In this document: in pieces, positions 1-9,838 of the stretch
Layout: each line of letters begins with the position of its first letter
How positions within the stretch are numbered: the first letter of the stretch is position 1
Assembly: GCF_020623625.1 (NCBI RefSeq)
Contig: NC_060200.1
Location: 2,748,001-2,812,000 of the forward strand
DNA: 64,000 nucleotides
Direction of reading: 5' to 3'
Source: Saccharomycodes ludwigii
Taxonomy: Eukaryota; Ascomycota; Saccharomycetes; Saccharomycodales; Saccharomycodaceae
Notes under the pieces: model-generated
The model's input: the letters and a program-made list of their open reading frames with translations, nothing else
Databases searched by the model: none
What the model was told of the DNA's origin: nothing
Made by a program: the position numbers and the translations under genes

Positions 1-154
1 TTTTTCTTTTTATCCATGTTTTTCTCTTTATTAAAAAAAAAAAAAAAAAAAAAATAGCCATTTCGTACCACAAATCATTATTTTCTTCGTTCTCATTTTG
101 ATCTTCATGTTAATTTTTAACGTTGCATATATACCCAAGTTCTTACTTTTTAAT

Positions 155-868
155 TTATAAATCATTATTTCGCCGCCCTCTTTCCAATTCAATAACTCTA
201 TTATTTAAAGTTTCAATAATTTTGTAACATTCCTCATTATCCTTTAACAAATCACTGTATAATTGGTATAATTGATAATACTTGTCGTACAACTCTTTTG
301 AAGAACGCAATTCTTTTATTAGTTCTTGTCTTATTTGCAGGTATTTAATTTTGTACTTTTCTTCTTCCTCTATGGATGATGATAAATGTATCTTGTTAGA
401 TAGATCTTTTAGTCTGTTATTGTTTGAATCTATAGTGCTTATTATATTGTCAACAAGTTGTGATCCTATTTCATTGTCTGTATTTATTTTGGAAAAACCA
501 CCAGGGACAGCAATAGCATTCTTATTAACATTGTCATTTTCTTGCTTATAAGTTTTTGCATAATTTTCTTTTAACTTGCCTTTAAGTTCTTTCTTATATT
601 TGAAGGTATCATTATCATCATATGGATACAAATTAAAAGGGTTAGTAGGAACTTGATTAGTAGACTTTACTTTTTTTTCAATCCTGGGCGTTCCCAAATC
701 CAAGGAATCCGATAATATATTATGATCGCTATAAGTCTCATTAGTGTCATTTTCTATTGGATTATTATTATTACTCCTATTACCAAAAATAGCATCTATA
801 GTCCATTTTATTATTCCCGTATTAGTACTATCATTATCAGCATCTTCTAATAGTTCTGGTTTGTCCAT
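155..868 (-). CDS. BBP1: Spindle pole body component Bbp1-like (short form)
   Basis: Predicted 237-residue protein. In S. cerevisiae Bbp1 helps insert the duplicated spindle pole body into the nuclear envelope, with Mps2. The N-terminal motif GIIKWTIDAIFGNR (residues 18-31) matches the conserved Bbp1 N-terminus (GLFKWTKDALFG in S. cerevisiae). The C-terminal helix containing RQELIKELRSSKELYDKYY matches the Bbp1 coiled-coil region. It is divergent from the G1 cyclin gene, as BBP1 is from CLN2 in S. cerevisiae, which supports the call. The protein is much shorter than the roughly 385-residue S. cerevisiae form: the long distal coiled coil is missing and the frame ends at a plain stop. The start is an ATG at 866-868. 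Identity is fairly sure; function is inferred by homology. Confidence 0.82.
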   Translation of the reverse strand: MDKPELLEDADNDSTNTGIIKWTIDAIFGNRSNNNNPIENDTNETYSDHNILSDSLDLGTPRIEKKVKSTNQVPTNPFNLYPYDDNDTFKYKKELKGKLKENYAKTYKQENDNVNKNAIAVPGGFSKINTDNEIGSQLVDNIISTIDSNNNRLKDLSNKIHLSSSIEEEEKYKIKYLQIRQELIKELRSSKELYDKYYQLYQLYSDLLKDNEECYKIIETLNNRVIELERGRRNNDL

Positions 869-1269
869 ATTATTTGTTCTTAGTTGTTATTGTTTCTTAT
901 TTTTTTATTAATTGTTTATTATTATTTAGTTATCCATTTATAAAGCCATCTTAGTTTATCCGAATATTATTATATTTATAATCCGTAATCCGTAAGTTGG
1001 TTTAAATGGTACACCGATATTTTTTTTTTTTCTTTGGCGAATTTGTATTATCTTATCTAGGAACAAATTGTAAGCATTCTATTTCTCAGTTTCTTTTTTA
1101 ATATCTTTTTTACTTTTTACCGCATTGGGTCAAGAAAATTTTCTACAAAAAAAAAAAAAGGTACAATTGTGATTTACGTAATGTCCAACTAAAAAGTTTT
1201 GCGATAAACCAGTTTATTATATATATGTATACACGTGACAGAAAAAATGTAAGAATTTAAATATCATTT

Positions 1270-1284
1270 TTTCGCGCGAAAAAA
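1270..1284. promoter_or_regulatory. Palindromic SCB-like site (SBF)
   Basis: The bases TTTTCGCGCGAAAA form an inverted pair of CGCGAAA half-sites, the core bound by Swi4/Swi6 (SBF). It lies between BBP1 and the G1 cyclin gene. CLN1 and CLN2 in S. cerevisiae are SBF targets, so this fits positive feedback on cyclin expression. Seen in sequence; binding is inferred. Confidence 0.5.
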
Positions 1285-1430
1285 AAAATGTATGCAACAG
1301 TAATAAAATTTTTTTTTTTTTTCTCCATCCAGGAAAAGCTCTTAGGGTGAAGGGAAAGGAAAGATTGTTGTACAGAATAAATTACAAAGTTCAAATTTAA
1401 TAAAATATTTTTGGGAAAATAAAAACATTC

Positions 1431-1439
1431 CGCGAAAAA
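1431..1439 (+). promoter_or_regulatory. SCB-like site CGCGAAA
   Basis: A second CGCGAAAAA core lies about 155 bp from the palindromic site in the same divergent promoter. Two such GC-containing cores in very AT-rich DNA suggest an SBF-responsive element serving the cyclin gene, possibly also BBP1. Confidence 0.45.
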
Positions 1440-1639
1440 TATGTATTTATTTTTCTTTGTATTGTTTAGATTAATTGCTACGTGATGGTACAAGAAATAA
1501 TAAAAAAGATCTAGTACCCGTCCGATACAAATAGACATATACATTATTGGGGTGAAGGGGAGGGGGTGAACAGATGATTTACAGCGCTTTATATATATAT
1601 ATTTTTTAATACAATAACGTATTATTTTGTGTTACTGTT

Positions 1640-1696
1640 TTATTTTTATTTTTATTTTTATTTTTATTTTTATTTTTATTTTTATTTTTATTTTTA
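1640..1696. repeat. ATTTTT hexamer microsatellite
   Basis: About nine to ten copies of a TATTTT-type hexamer in the BBP1/cyclin intergenic region. A similar array lies at about 12638-12680 upstream of LRO1. The repeat makes an open frame encoding alternating Phe-Ile, which I do not regard as coding. Confidence 0.85.
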
Positions 1697-1836
1697 ACTT
1701 TAAATTTTTCGTTGCTTTTTTTTTTCCTTTCAACTTTTTTTTTTTTTTTTTAGGTGAAATGACAAAAAGAACATATAACCAACATCAAAAACGTAATAAA
1801 AAATTGAGTGTGCTACGACATTTTACTGAAAATTTA

Positions 1837-1873
1837 TAAAACAAAACAAAACAAAACAAAACAAAACAAAAAA
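1837..1873. repeat. AAAAC pentamer microsatellite
   Basis: About seven tandem copies of AAAAC. A complementary TTTTG array appears at 15179-15206 and again at about 21900-21930, so this pentamer recurs in the window. Confidence 0.85.
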
Positions 1874-1900
1874 TGAAACTGAAAAATTAGTTATTATATG

Positions 1901-1940
<40 letters not shown>

Positions 1941-2209
1941 CCAGCTTCTCATTTTGTACTACCACATCTCTCTTTTTTTTTTTTTTTTAAATACATGTAA
2001 CTTTGTCTCATTTAACAATAAGTAACGGCGAGAACTTTCATAAACAAAAATAAATCGAATTGTAGTAAGTAATATTACTCTGTAATAAAAGTTTTCCAAG
2101 ATATCAATCAATCCTTCCTTTCTTTCTTTTTTTTCCGAGCCAATTTCTACAGCAAATAATTAACCTACTTGGTATTTTTGGCGGATGATTTTTTTTTATT
2201 TTACTAAGA

Positions 2210-2240
<31 letters not shown>

Positions 2241-3134
2241 AAATAGGAAATAAAGTTCAAATTTACATATAATATTATATCGTTCGTTATTCTCTACTAG
2301 TAATATATATTTTTTTTTTTTTTTTTTTTCCCTCTCTTTTTATTTCTACCTGACTACTCTCTGTTCAAAATCAAAATCTCATTCAATTTCTTTATTGTTT
2401 TATATATAAGTAAATATATAAAAACTTATTTCTCTCTTTATCATTTATATATATATATATATATATATATGTAATTGTCCCTCTTTTCTTTTCTCTTTAT
2501 ATTTTATTTGTATTTTTATTTTTATTTTTATTTAAGGTACCTTGATATTTTAATAAATCAATTAATTACTATTATCCACCCTACTGTCAAGCTGCAACAA
2601 AGATATATCTATCTATCTATATTTATACATATATAAGGTAGAGGAAAAGGGGAATAAAATAAAAAATAAATCCACAAAGATCATACTTGATACACTGGTA
2701 TTAATTAAGTTTTTTTTATATATTGCCGTATTGATATTTTATACACAGATCGAAAAACTTTTTCTCCTCTTTTAATCTTTTATTTCCAATTTTCAATTTT
2801 TCAATAGATTGAAAATTATACCCCTCTAAACATTATACAATCACTATAAGTATTTTATATTCAGAGAAGGTTTTATTTTTTTATTTTTTTATTTTTTATT
2901 TTTGTCTTTCGTTTTTGCATTTTAAAGGGAACCTATAGATCTAACCAGGATTTAAAGATCAATTTTTTTTTCTTTTTTTTTTTTTTTAAATCTCAATCAT
3001 ATTACCTTAATTTTTAATATCATATACCCATTTCAACTATCCTTTGCTGTTGCCAAATTATAGAATTTTTTTTTTTTCTTTTTCTTTTAGCTTATTTTCC
3101 AATCAGAATATATTTTATTTGAAATAAAGAAACA

Positions 3135-5219
3135 ATGGTCAATTCTTCCTTAGGTTTAATTGTTACTGCTAAACAAAAATATTATCCGATAGAGTTGTCT
3201 AATGCGGAACTATTATCTCACTATGAGACTATTCAGGAATATCATCAAGAAGTTTCCCATAACATTTTACAAAGCAATTGTAAATTCAAACCGGTTGTGA
3301 AGTTGATGTCTCAGCAACCAGAAATGCCGCCATCCACAAGACATCAAATGGTTTCGTTTTTATTTCAACTAAGTTGTAAAACCAGGGTAACCAATGGGAT
3401 ATTTTATCAAAGTTGCAGATTGTACGACAGATATTGTTCTAAGAGAATTGTGTTAAAGGACCAAAGTAAACTAGTCATAGCCACTTGTCTTTGGTTAGCC
3501 GCTAAAACTTGGGGTGGCTGTAATCATATTATCAATAATGTTGCTGTCCCAACCGGTGGTAGATTTTATGGTCCTAATCCAAGAGCAAGAATCCCTAGAT
3601 TAACTGAATTGGTCCATTACTGTGGTGGAGCTAATGAAAGTTTTGATGAAAGTATGTTTATTCAAATGGAAAGACATATTTTGGATACACTACAATGGGA
3701 TGTTTATGAACCAATGTTAAACGACTATTTACTAAATGTCGATGAAAATTGTTTGAGCCAGTACGAATTGTACCAAAAACAATTACAATCTTTGAAAAAA
3801 AATTACATCAACAGCAATAAGAGGGATTCTCAAGATAGCCAGGCCACCGAAACCGATGAGGAAATGATATTGGACGAACTGGAAGCTGAAGATGAAGATG
3901 CTGATTTAACCCATAAAATTCAGTTAATTAATGTTAAAAAATTCTTGATCGATTTAACTTGTTGGCAATTTGATCTATTGAATTTTGAACTTTTCGAAAT
4001 ATCTCATGGCATATTTACTTTGCTTAATAAATTTTTGATCCTAGGCGACGATCCTGGCACCAACACTACTAATAGCACCACCACCAATGCTAGTTTGTTG
4101 AATACCCCTAATTCTTCTGGTCTACTAGAAAACAACTCCAACTTACAAAACTCTTTATTATTATCTCCCTTACCAAGTAAATATATTACTAACAAAATTG
4201 TTAATATATTTATTAATGCTATTGCTGTTCATAAATTGCCTAATTGTTTGATGCAAATTTATTCTAAGCAACAAGGAGTTTTAGGGTTTATTACAAAAAT
4301 AAATAATTATTATGAAGAACAACAACAGATCATGCTAATGATGAGCAACGGTAACATTAATAATAGTACTACCCCCAATACTAGTAATAATATTGGTAAT
4401 AGCGACAACAATACCCCAAGACCATTAATGAAAAACGCTGCTGGTGTAGATGGTGCTAAAAATTACCATCAAATGCCAACTCCTATTTACTCCACCCCAC
4501 CAAATTCAAGAAACTCATCCACTTCCTCGTCTACTCCTTACTTAAATAATAACGGTGCTAATATGACTGGAAAATTTGATCAATCCGAATGTACTTCAGT
4601 TGCTGGTCTCGCTTCCATAAATAATACTAGTCTAAACACTACTACTAATAGCTCCATATTTTCAAACGATCCTACTAGTAACCACAACGTTGGTAATCCA
4701 CATCGTGTTATTAGTCAACAGCCTTCTCCCATAACACCAATAATGTACTCTTTTTCCAATTGCCAGACTGGTTCAATAAATCAAAAAAATAATACTAAGG
4801 GTAATAATATTTTTGGCATGTACAATACTGGCAATGCTGTTATGAATACTCATAATACTAATGCTACTACTACTAATAATACTAATACTACTACTACTAC
4901 TACTAATAATAATAATAAAAATAATAATAACAGCAATTGTTACAGTATTAGTCAGCCAAATATGCATAACGGGTTTATGAATAGATCAATGACTAGTTTG
5001 AATTCAGTTGGCACTGGTATAAGTATGGGTAAAGTCAACAAGAGATTTAAAGAGAGTGAGAGTTGTATAAGTATTGGCTCCAATAACAGTGATAATGGTG
5101 TTACTAGAGCTACAGCTACTATTTTTAATACCACTGGAGCAGCTTCAAATAATACTAATGGTAGTGGTATGTTCATTGAAAGTCATAATAGCATTGGAGT
5201 TAAAACTGGATTTCAATGA
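3135..5219 (+). CDS. CLN2: G1/S cyclin of the Cln1/Cln2 type
   Basis: Predicted 694-residue G1 cyclin that would activate Cdc28 (Cdk1) at Start. The N-terminus [20 protein letters not shown] is nearly identical to Cln1/Cln2. The cyclin box spans roughly residues 65-210, including [27 protein letters not shown] and [16 protein letters not shown]. An acidic stretch follows near residue 245. The C-terminal third is rich in Asn, Thr and Ser, with TP/SP sites typical of the Cdk-phosphorylated degradation tail. It is about 150 residues longer than the S. cerevisiae proteins, mainly through Asn/Thr runs. One gene stands where S. cerevisiae has the CLN1 and CLN2 ohnologs: ROT1 follows as after CLN1, and BBP1 is divergent as at CLN2. 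The symbol could equally be CLN1. Confidence 0.95.
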   Translation: MVNSSLGLIVTAKQKYYPIELSNAELLSHYETIQEYHQEVSHNILQSNCKFKPVVKLMSQQPEMPPSTRHQMVSFLFQLSCKTRVTNGIFYQSCRLYDRYCSKRIVLKDQSKLVIATCLWLAAKTWGGCNHIINNVAVPTGGRFYGPNPRARIPRLTELVHYCGGANESFDESMFIQMERHILDTLQWDVYEPMLNDYLLNVDENCLSQYELYQKQLQSLKKNYINSNKRDSQDSQATETDEEMILDELEAEDEDADLTHKIQLINVKKFLIDLTCWQFDLLNFELFEISHGIFTLLNKFLILGDDPGTNTTNSTTTNASLLNTPNSSGLLENNSNLQNSLLLSPLPSKYITNKIVNIFINAIAVHKLPNCLMQIYSKQQGVLGFITKINNYYEEQQQIMLMMSNGNINNSTTPNTSNNIGNSDNNTPRPLMKNAAGVDGAKNYHQMPTPIYSTPPNSRNSSTSSSTPYLNNNGANMTGKFDQSECTSVAGLASINNTSLNTTTNSSIFSNDPTSNHNVGNPHRVISQQPSPITPIMYSFSNCQTGSINQKNNTKGNNIFGMYNTGNAVMNTHNTNATTTNNTNTTTTTTNNNNKNNNNSNCYSISQPNMHNGFMNRSMTSLNSVGTGISMGKVNKRFKESESCISIGSNNSDNGVTRATATIFNTTGAASNNTNGSGMFIESHNSIGVKTGFQ
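4853..4932 (+). repeat. Trinucleotide ACT/AAT repeat inside the cyclin gene
   Basis: A run of ACT and AAT codons encodes Thr and Asn tracts in the cyclin C-terminal tail. It probably arose by slippage and explains part of the extra length of the protein. The reading frame is kept because the unit is three bases. Confidence 0.8.
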
Positions 5220-5308
5220 CTAGCAAGCAGATATGAACGATGTTTTTAATGATAACAAATTTATTTAAAGTTATATAGTTTGAACGATTATTACTATTAG
5301 GTTACATG

Positions 5309-5343
<35 letters not shown>

Positions 5344-5815
5344 ACAAAGGTATTTTGTTTTTAACTTAATATGAAACCTTTTTAAAATAAATAGCTTCTA
5401 TGTATATTAATTCTCATTTTAATTAATGCTATTTTTAACTTTCCTTTCCTTTTTTTTTTTTTAAAGTAAAGGGGGGGCTTAGTTTTTATTTATAGCAATT
5501 GACTAACGTTATATCATTGTTACTATTTTTATCTATGTACCCTTTTTAAAATGGACTACCAAACCAATAATTTGTTGATGAACAAAATATATTTGATGTG
5601 AAAAATTTACAAAATTAACGCTTTACACGTCTTTCCATTTCTCAAACAATCCAATTTACTCTTGCTGGGAAGATAGAGATGGAAGATGAATTTAGAACAA
5701 CAGTTCTTTCCTTTATTATTTATTTGTTTGATTAACGTATCTTAATATGCATTTAAAATAAATTGCATTTTATACGATAAGTGTAATTCCCAAAAAAGAT
5801 ATTAAATAAAGATTG

Positions 5816-5857
<42 letters not shown>

Positions 5858-5929
5858 TAGAATAAAAACATTTGAAACCGCTTATATTTCTTTTATTTAT
5901 TCACTTATTCCGCATGTCCGTTTTTGTCC

Positions 5930-5972
<43 letters not shown>

Positions 5973-6235
5973 TTTTCTTTTAATTTTAATTTTAACTTTA
6001 ATTTTAACTTTAATTTTAACTTTAATTTTAATTTATTAATTGTTACAGTTCATAGTTAAAAAAAAAAAAAATTCGCTTATAATTGTTGAGTAAAGTATTT
6101 CCCTCCTTCTCAATTTTGTACTTTCAGTATAACCCGTAAGAATAACTAAAAAATTAAGAAAAACAAAGCCAAGAAGCCCGTAAATATATACTTTCAACAT
6201 TTATTAGTCTATATCCGCAGCTGAACACGAAAAAA
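5220..6235. other. Intergenic region, cyclin to ROT1
   Basis: About 1 kb between two genes on the same strand. It holds A-runs near 5309-5330, a T37 run at 5819-5855, a TTA array at about 5933-5971, and a 12-bp imperfect TTTAATTTTAAC array at about 5976-6036. No gene or RNA was recognised. Confidence 0.7.
5976..6036. repeat. AT-rich 12-bp tandem repeat
   Basis: About four to five copies of a TTTTAACTTTAA-type unit, directly following a TTA microsatellite, about 200-260 bp upstream of ROT1. It has no visible coding value. Confidence 0.7.
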
Positions 6236-7114
6236 ATGTTTTCAATAATAACACTTTTGTCACTATATTTATCTTTTCATATTACTGTTGTCAAATCAGA
6301 TGACACCGCAACTACCTCTGAAGATGATTCTCAGTCTTCTAGTACCGCCTCAGCTAGTGCAACGGCAACAATTTCTACAAAAGAACAAGAGTTTATGAAT
6401 AGGTTAGAAGGTACTTGGTCATCTAAATCACACCAAGTATTTACAGGATCTGGATTTTATGATCCAGTAGATGAGTTAATTTTTGAACCATCGCTACCAG
6501 GTATATCATATTCCTTCACAGCAGATGGTCATTTCGAACAAGCTTTATATAGGGTCACAAGTAATCCAAAAAAACCAGCCTGTCCCATTGCTGTTATTAC
6601 TTTCCAACATGGAAGTTATGAAGTTTTGGATAATGGTACTGTTATATTGAACCCTATTGAGATCGATGGTAGGCAATTAGTTAGTGATCCATGTAATGAT
6701 AATGGCACTTCATCTTATACAAGATTCAACTCTACAACTGTTTTTAAATGGTTCACTGTTGAACTAAACACATACCATGGTATTCAAGAGTTACAATTAT
6801 ATCAATATGACTGGTCTGCATTACAACCCTTATATTTGGTTTATAAACCACCTCTCATGTTACCTACTATAACTTTAAATCCTGTTTCAGAAGGCACCCA
6901 GTCTGTAACAGTTAGCAGTAAGAAGAGGAAGAGAGACTCATTTATTGGGAATAATCTAAATGTTAGAGATAGAGTCAGGAGATACTTGGAGAATAAACAC
7001 AAGACAAATGCTAAAAAATTAATAAATAAAAATGAATTGTTTGATTCTAGTTATTTATGGTGGATTGCTAGTTTATGTATATGTATTGGGTCTGTTTTAT
7101 TTTTGTCTGCATAG
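6236..7114 (+). CDS. ROT1: ER membrane chaperone-like protein Rot1
   Basis: Predicted 292-residue ER membrane protein. Rot1 is essential in S. cerevisiae and assists protein folding and beta-1,6-glucan and cell-wall assembly. An N-terminal signal sequence (about residues 1-21) is followed by a Ser/Thr-rich stretch. The conserved lumenal core includes GTWSSKSHQVFTGSGFYDP, PGISYSFTADG, NPIEIDGRQLVSDPCND and LYLVYKPPLMLPT. A basic segment follows (KKRKRDSF, NKHKTNAKK), then a C-terminal membrane helix at about 273-291. Several NxS/T sequons suggest glycosylation. It is slightly longer than the 256-residue S. cerevisiae protein, mostly in the Ser/Thr-rich N-terminus. It lies downstream of the G1 cyclin, as ROT1 does after CLN1. 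Confidence 0.95.
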   Translation: MFSIITLLSLYLSFHITVVKSDDTATTSEDDSQSSSTASASATATISTKEQEFMNRLEGTWSSKSHQVFTGSGFYDPVDELIFEPSLPGISYSFTADGHFEQALYRVTSNPKKPACPIAVITFQHGSYEVLDNGTVILNPIEIDGRQLVSDPCNDNGTSSYTRFNSTTVFKWFTVELNTYHGIQELQLYQYDWSALQPLYLVYKPPLMLPTITLNPVSEGTQSVTVSSKKRKRDSFIGNNLNVRDRVRRYLENKHKTNAKKLINKNELFDSSYLWWIASLCICIGSVLFLSA

Positions 7115-7563
7115 ATAGAAGATGATGTTTAAACAGTGGAATACACACTATATATTATATATCTAGGTATATGCAATTGGATTTGATTTAATTTAATTTA
7201 ATTTAATTTTTTTTTTTTTTTTGTCATTATTTTAATTTTTGCATCGTTTTCGCATAATTTTTTGCACAAATGGCGTTTGCCCGAGGACATCCTTTACTCC
7301 TCAATCGGATTATCATTTTTATGGTTTCGATAAGCCCGCCTGCTCGCCTTCCCCTCCCTCCTTTTTTTTTTTTTTTTTTTTTTTTTTCTTTCTTTCTTTT
7401 CTCTCTTTTTCTAAGTTTAATAATAATCTAATGAAAATACTCTTTGTATGATTACAAGTTCAAAAAACTTATCACTTTAGAGATTTAGTACTCACCAATT
7501 ACAAATAAACACTGAATATATATATATATATATACCAAAGATAATAAAAATAGTAACTTAAAA
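7115..7563. other. Intergenic region, ROT1 to VPS27
   Basis: About 450 bp with an ATTTA-type run near 7188-7206, T runs including about 7363-7387, and a TA run just upstream of VPS27 (7519-7534). A modestly GC-rich patch lies at about 7270-7360. I see no gene or RNA here. Confidence 0.6.
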
Positions 7564-9789
7564 ATGCCGCAAGTTTCTAATACTACTAGGTTAGACGCAC
7601 TAATCGAACAAGCCACTAGTGAAAATATACCTAATGGTGACATAGACTTAGCCACAAGTTTTGAAGTATCTGATGTCATAAGATCCAGGGCTATTCAACC
7701 AAAAGATTGTATGAGATGCCTAAAGAAAAGAATCACATCTACTAAAAACAACCCAAATGTACAGTTGTCCACTTGGCGATTAGTAGACATTTGTTTGAAA
7801 AATGGTGGGCTACCTTTTATTAGAGAAATTTGTTCTAGAGAATTTATGGAATGTTTTGAATCCGTTATTATTGGCAGTTCCAAAGAGTACGGCGGTGACT
7901 CTTACGATCCAGATTTATTTAAATTGTGTTGCCAGCTATTATTTGACTTAACAAACTTAAGCAATATTGATGGAAACGATGCCACCAGAACCTACAACAA
8001 ATTAACACGAGAAAGAAATATTAAATTTGACACTGAAAAAAGCAACATGATGGATTACTCTGTTATTTCCAATAACTTTTTTGACTCTAAAACACCTGCT
8101 GATTGGATCGATTCTGATGCTTGTATGATTTGTTCCGATACATTTAATATATTCAATAGAAAACATCACTGCAGATCTTGTGGTGGAATTTTTTGCAATA
8201 AAGATTCAGCCCATTTTATTCCGTTACCTGACTTGGGTATTATGGATGAAGTACGTGTCTGTGATAATTGCTACGATGACTATTCCTTTAAAAAGCAAAA
8301 ATACTCCAACACAAAGAAAAAGCACCGTAACAATCATCATAATAAGATTAAGACTAATGAGGAACCAAACTTTGATGACGATTTGCAAAAAGCTATAGCT
8401 TTATCTTTGCAAGAATCTGGCCAGGGTAAAGAAGAAAAAATAGAAAAAGAACAGCAGCAACAACGGGAACTATCTGAAGAGGAAGATCCTGATTTGAAAG
8501 CAGCTATTGAAGCTAGTTTAAAAGAGGCGGAAAAACAAGGGCATATAAAAAAAGAAACGCCGGAGCCTATTATTCCGCCAAATACGGGTGAATTAAGCAC
8601 TAGTGAAGAAGAAGATATTTATCTATTTGCTTCGTTGGTAGAAAAATTAAAAGGCCAACCGGTAACTGCTGTTTTACAAGATAATAACTTGGCCCAACTT
8701 TATCAAAATATTATTGCCTTGAAGGGTAAATTAAATTCTCAAGTTGCTGAGACAGCTTATAAATACAATACTTTTATAGATATGAATGCCAAGTTGTCTG
8801 ACATCACCAATATTTATGATTCTATTTTGGAGAGACAATTACAATCAATTAACTTGAGCCAACAGAACAAGTATAATAGTGGCGTTGGTACAGCTCCTGT
8901 CATGCCAACTGACCCATATATGTATTATACTCAGACACAACAATCGCAATATACTTCTCCGATACCACAGCCACAATATTCTTCTCCAGTGCAACCTCCA
9001 CAATATACTTCTCCAGTAACACAGCTACAATATACTTCTGCGGTGCAACAGCCACAACACACTTCTCCAGTAGCACAACCACAATACACTTCTCCGGTAG
9101 CACAGCCACAACACACTTCTCCAGTAGCACAGCCACAACACACTTCTCCAGTAGCACAGCCACAACACATTTCCCCAGTACCACAGCCACAATACACTTC
9201 CCCAGTAGCACAGCCACAATACACTTCCCCAGTAGCACAGCCACAATACACTTCCCCAGTAGCACAGCCACAATACACCAAACCTTCGCCAGTAGCACAG
9301 CCACAATACACCAAGACTTCCCCAGTACAACAGTCAGAACACCCTTCCCCTGTATTACAAGCACCACAATATCAATCCCAGCCCCCACAAAGTTTACCTC
9401 AATATGTCCCTGCGCAAAATGAATTACAAAGTATAGTTTTCACACCAAGTGAAGCACCATACCCTGAACAAAATGACGAAGTTATTCCTACGAAAATGAA
9501 TAATTTGGAAAACAATGCTGTTGAAGAAACTGGCCAATCTTTTAAAAGCGAAACTGTCGTACCTTATCCTATCAAAAATGATGAAAAGGAAATGAAAGAA
9601 ATTATTAATGATGGCTACGCAAATGTGGCTGGAAATGAAGCCCCTTATCCGGTTCCTATTACAAAAGTAAAATTTCCAACCGTTCCTGTTTCCAAACCTT
9701 CCCAAGTGAGTGCCGGCCCAAAAAAAGAGGAAGAGGATAAGGAAAGTCAAATCCAACCTGCACAGGAAGAAATGTTGATAGAATTGTAG
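7564..9789 (+). CDS. VPS27: ESCRT-0 subunit Vps27 (VHS-FYVE-UIM)
   Basis: Predicted 741-residue endosomal sorting protein. With Hse1 it forms ESCRT-0, which binds PI3P and ubiquitinated cargo and recruits ESCRT-I. A VHS domain occupies about residues 7-150. A FYVE zinc finger lies at about 180-245 with the signature RKHHCRSCGG and the RVC motif (VRVCDNC). Two ubiquitin-interacting motifs follow: DDDLQKAIALSLQES near 265 and DPDLKAAIEASLKEAE near 305. An ESCRT-type helical region covers about 340-440. Residues 463-602 are a tandem 9-residue Pro/Gln repeat. Short APYP motifs recur after it, and the C-terminus ends in LIEL, resembling a clathrin box. It is longer than the 622-residue S. cerevisiae protein mainly because of the repeat. 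Confidence 0.96.
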   Translation: MPQVSNTTRLDALIEQATSENIPNGDIDLATSFEVSDVIRSRAIQPKDCMRCLKKRITSTKNNPNVQLSTWRLVDICLKNGGLPFIREICSREFMECFESVIIGSSKEYGGDSYDPDLFKLCCQLLFDLTNLSNIDGNDATRTYNKLTRERNIKFDTEKSNMMDYSVISNNFFDSKTPADWIDSDACMICSDTFNIFNRKHHCRSCGGIFCNKDSAHFIPLPDLGIMDEVRVCDNCYDDYSFKKQKYSNTKKKHRNNHHNKIKTNEEPNFDDDLQKAIALSLQESGQGKEEKIEKEQQQQRELSEEEDPDLKAAIEASLKEAEKQGHIKKETPEPIIPPNTGELSTSEEEDIYLFASLVEKLKGQPVTAVLQDNNLAQLYQNIIALKGKLNSQVAETAYKYNTFIDMNAKLSDITNIYDSILERQLQSINLSQQNKYNSGVGTAPVMPTDPYMYYTQTQQSQYTSPIPQPQYSSPVQPPQYTSPVTQLQYTSAVQQPQHTSPVAQPQYTSPVAQPQHTSPVAQPQHTSPVAQPQHISPVPQPQYTSPVAQPQYTSPVAQPQYTSPVAQPQYTKPSPVAQPQYTKTSPVQQSEHPSPVLQAPQYQSQPPQSLPQYVPAQNELQSIVFTPSEAPYPEQNDEVIPTKMNNLENNAVEETGQSFKSETVVPYPIKNDEKEMKEIINDGYANVAGNEAPYPVPITKVKFPTVPVSKPSQVSAGPKKEEEDKESQIQPAQEEMLIEL
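8950..9369 (+). repeat. 27-bp coding minisatellite in VPS27
   Basis: About 15 tandem units encode (Y/H)TSPVAQPQ. The first 12 units are nine residues; the next two are eleven and the last ten. The middle copies are almost identical at DNA level, which suggests recent slippage or unequal exchange. The unit is a multiple of three and lacks stops in the other frames, which is why long antisense open frames appear opposite it. It replaces the disordered ESCRT-I/clathrin-recruiting tail seen in other Vps27 proteins. Confidence 0.92.
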
Positions 9790-9838
9790 ATGAAAAAAAA
9801 AAAAAAAAAAAAAAAAAATTATATACACATATATATTG

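Larger units (their letters stand above)
869..3134. promoter_or_regulatory. Shared divergent BBP1 / G1 cyclin promoter region
   Basis: A 2.27-kb non-coding stretch between two divergently transcribed genes. It holds SBF-type sites near 1271-1280 and 1431, an E-box CACGTG at 1232-1237, a G-rich AGGGG cluster at 1549-1566, and many T and A runs. Simple repeats include an ATTTTT hexamer array (about 1640-1696), an AAAAC array (about 1837-1873) and TA runs near 2447-2470. G1 cyclin genes commonly have long upstream regions, so the length fits. I see no convincing extra gene; the short open frames here come from the repeats. Confidence 0.6.

Noticed and set aside
1230-1238. GTCACGTG on the minus strand as a possible CDEI
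   Set aside because: No CDEIII core lies within 80-200 bp in the correct orientation, and the intervening DNA is not uniformly AT-rich; a Cbf1/E-box site is enough.
1627-1839. 70-codon frame between BBP1 and the cyclin gene
   Set aside because: Its first half is an ATTTTT repeat. The last 26 codons (from an ATG at 1759) look less repetitive but match no family I know; at best a leader uORF.
4184-4190. TACTAAC intron branch-point heptamer in the cyclin gene
   Set aside because: The reading frame is continuous and conserved in type through this point, and no 5' splice site GTATGT lies upstream in the gene.
8900-9388. Long open frames on the minus strand opposite VPS27
   Set aside because: They are produced by the stop-free 27-bp repeat, which is open in several frames; the plus-strand protein has clear family domains.
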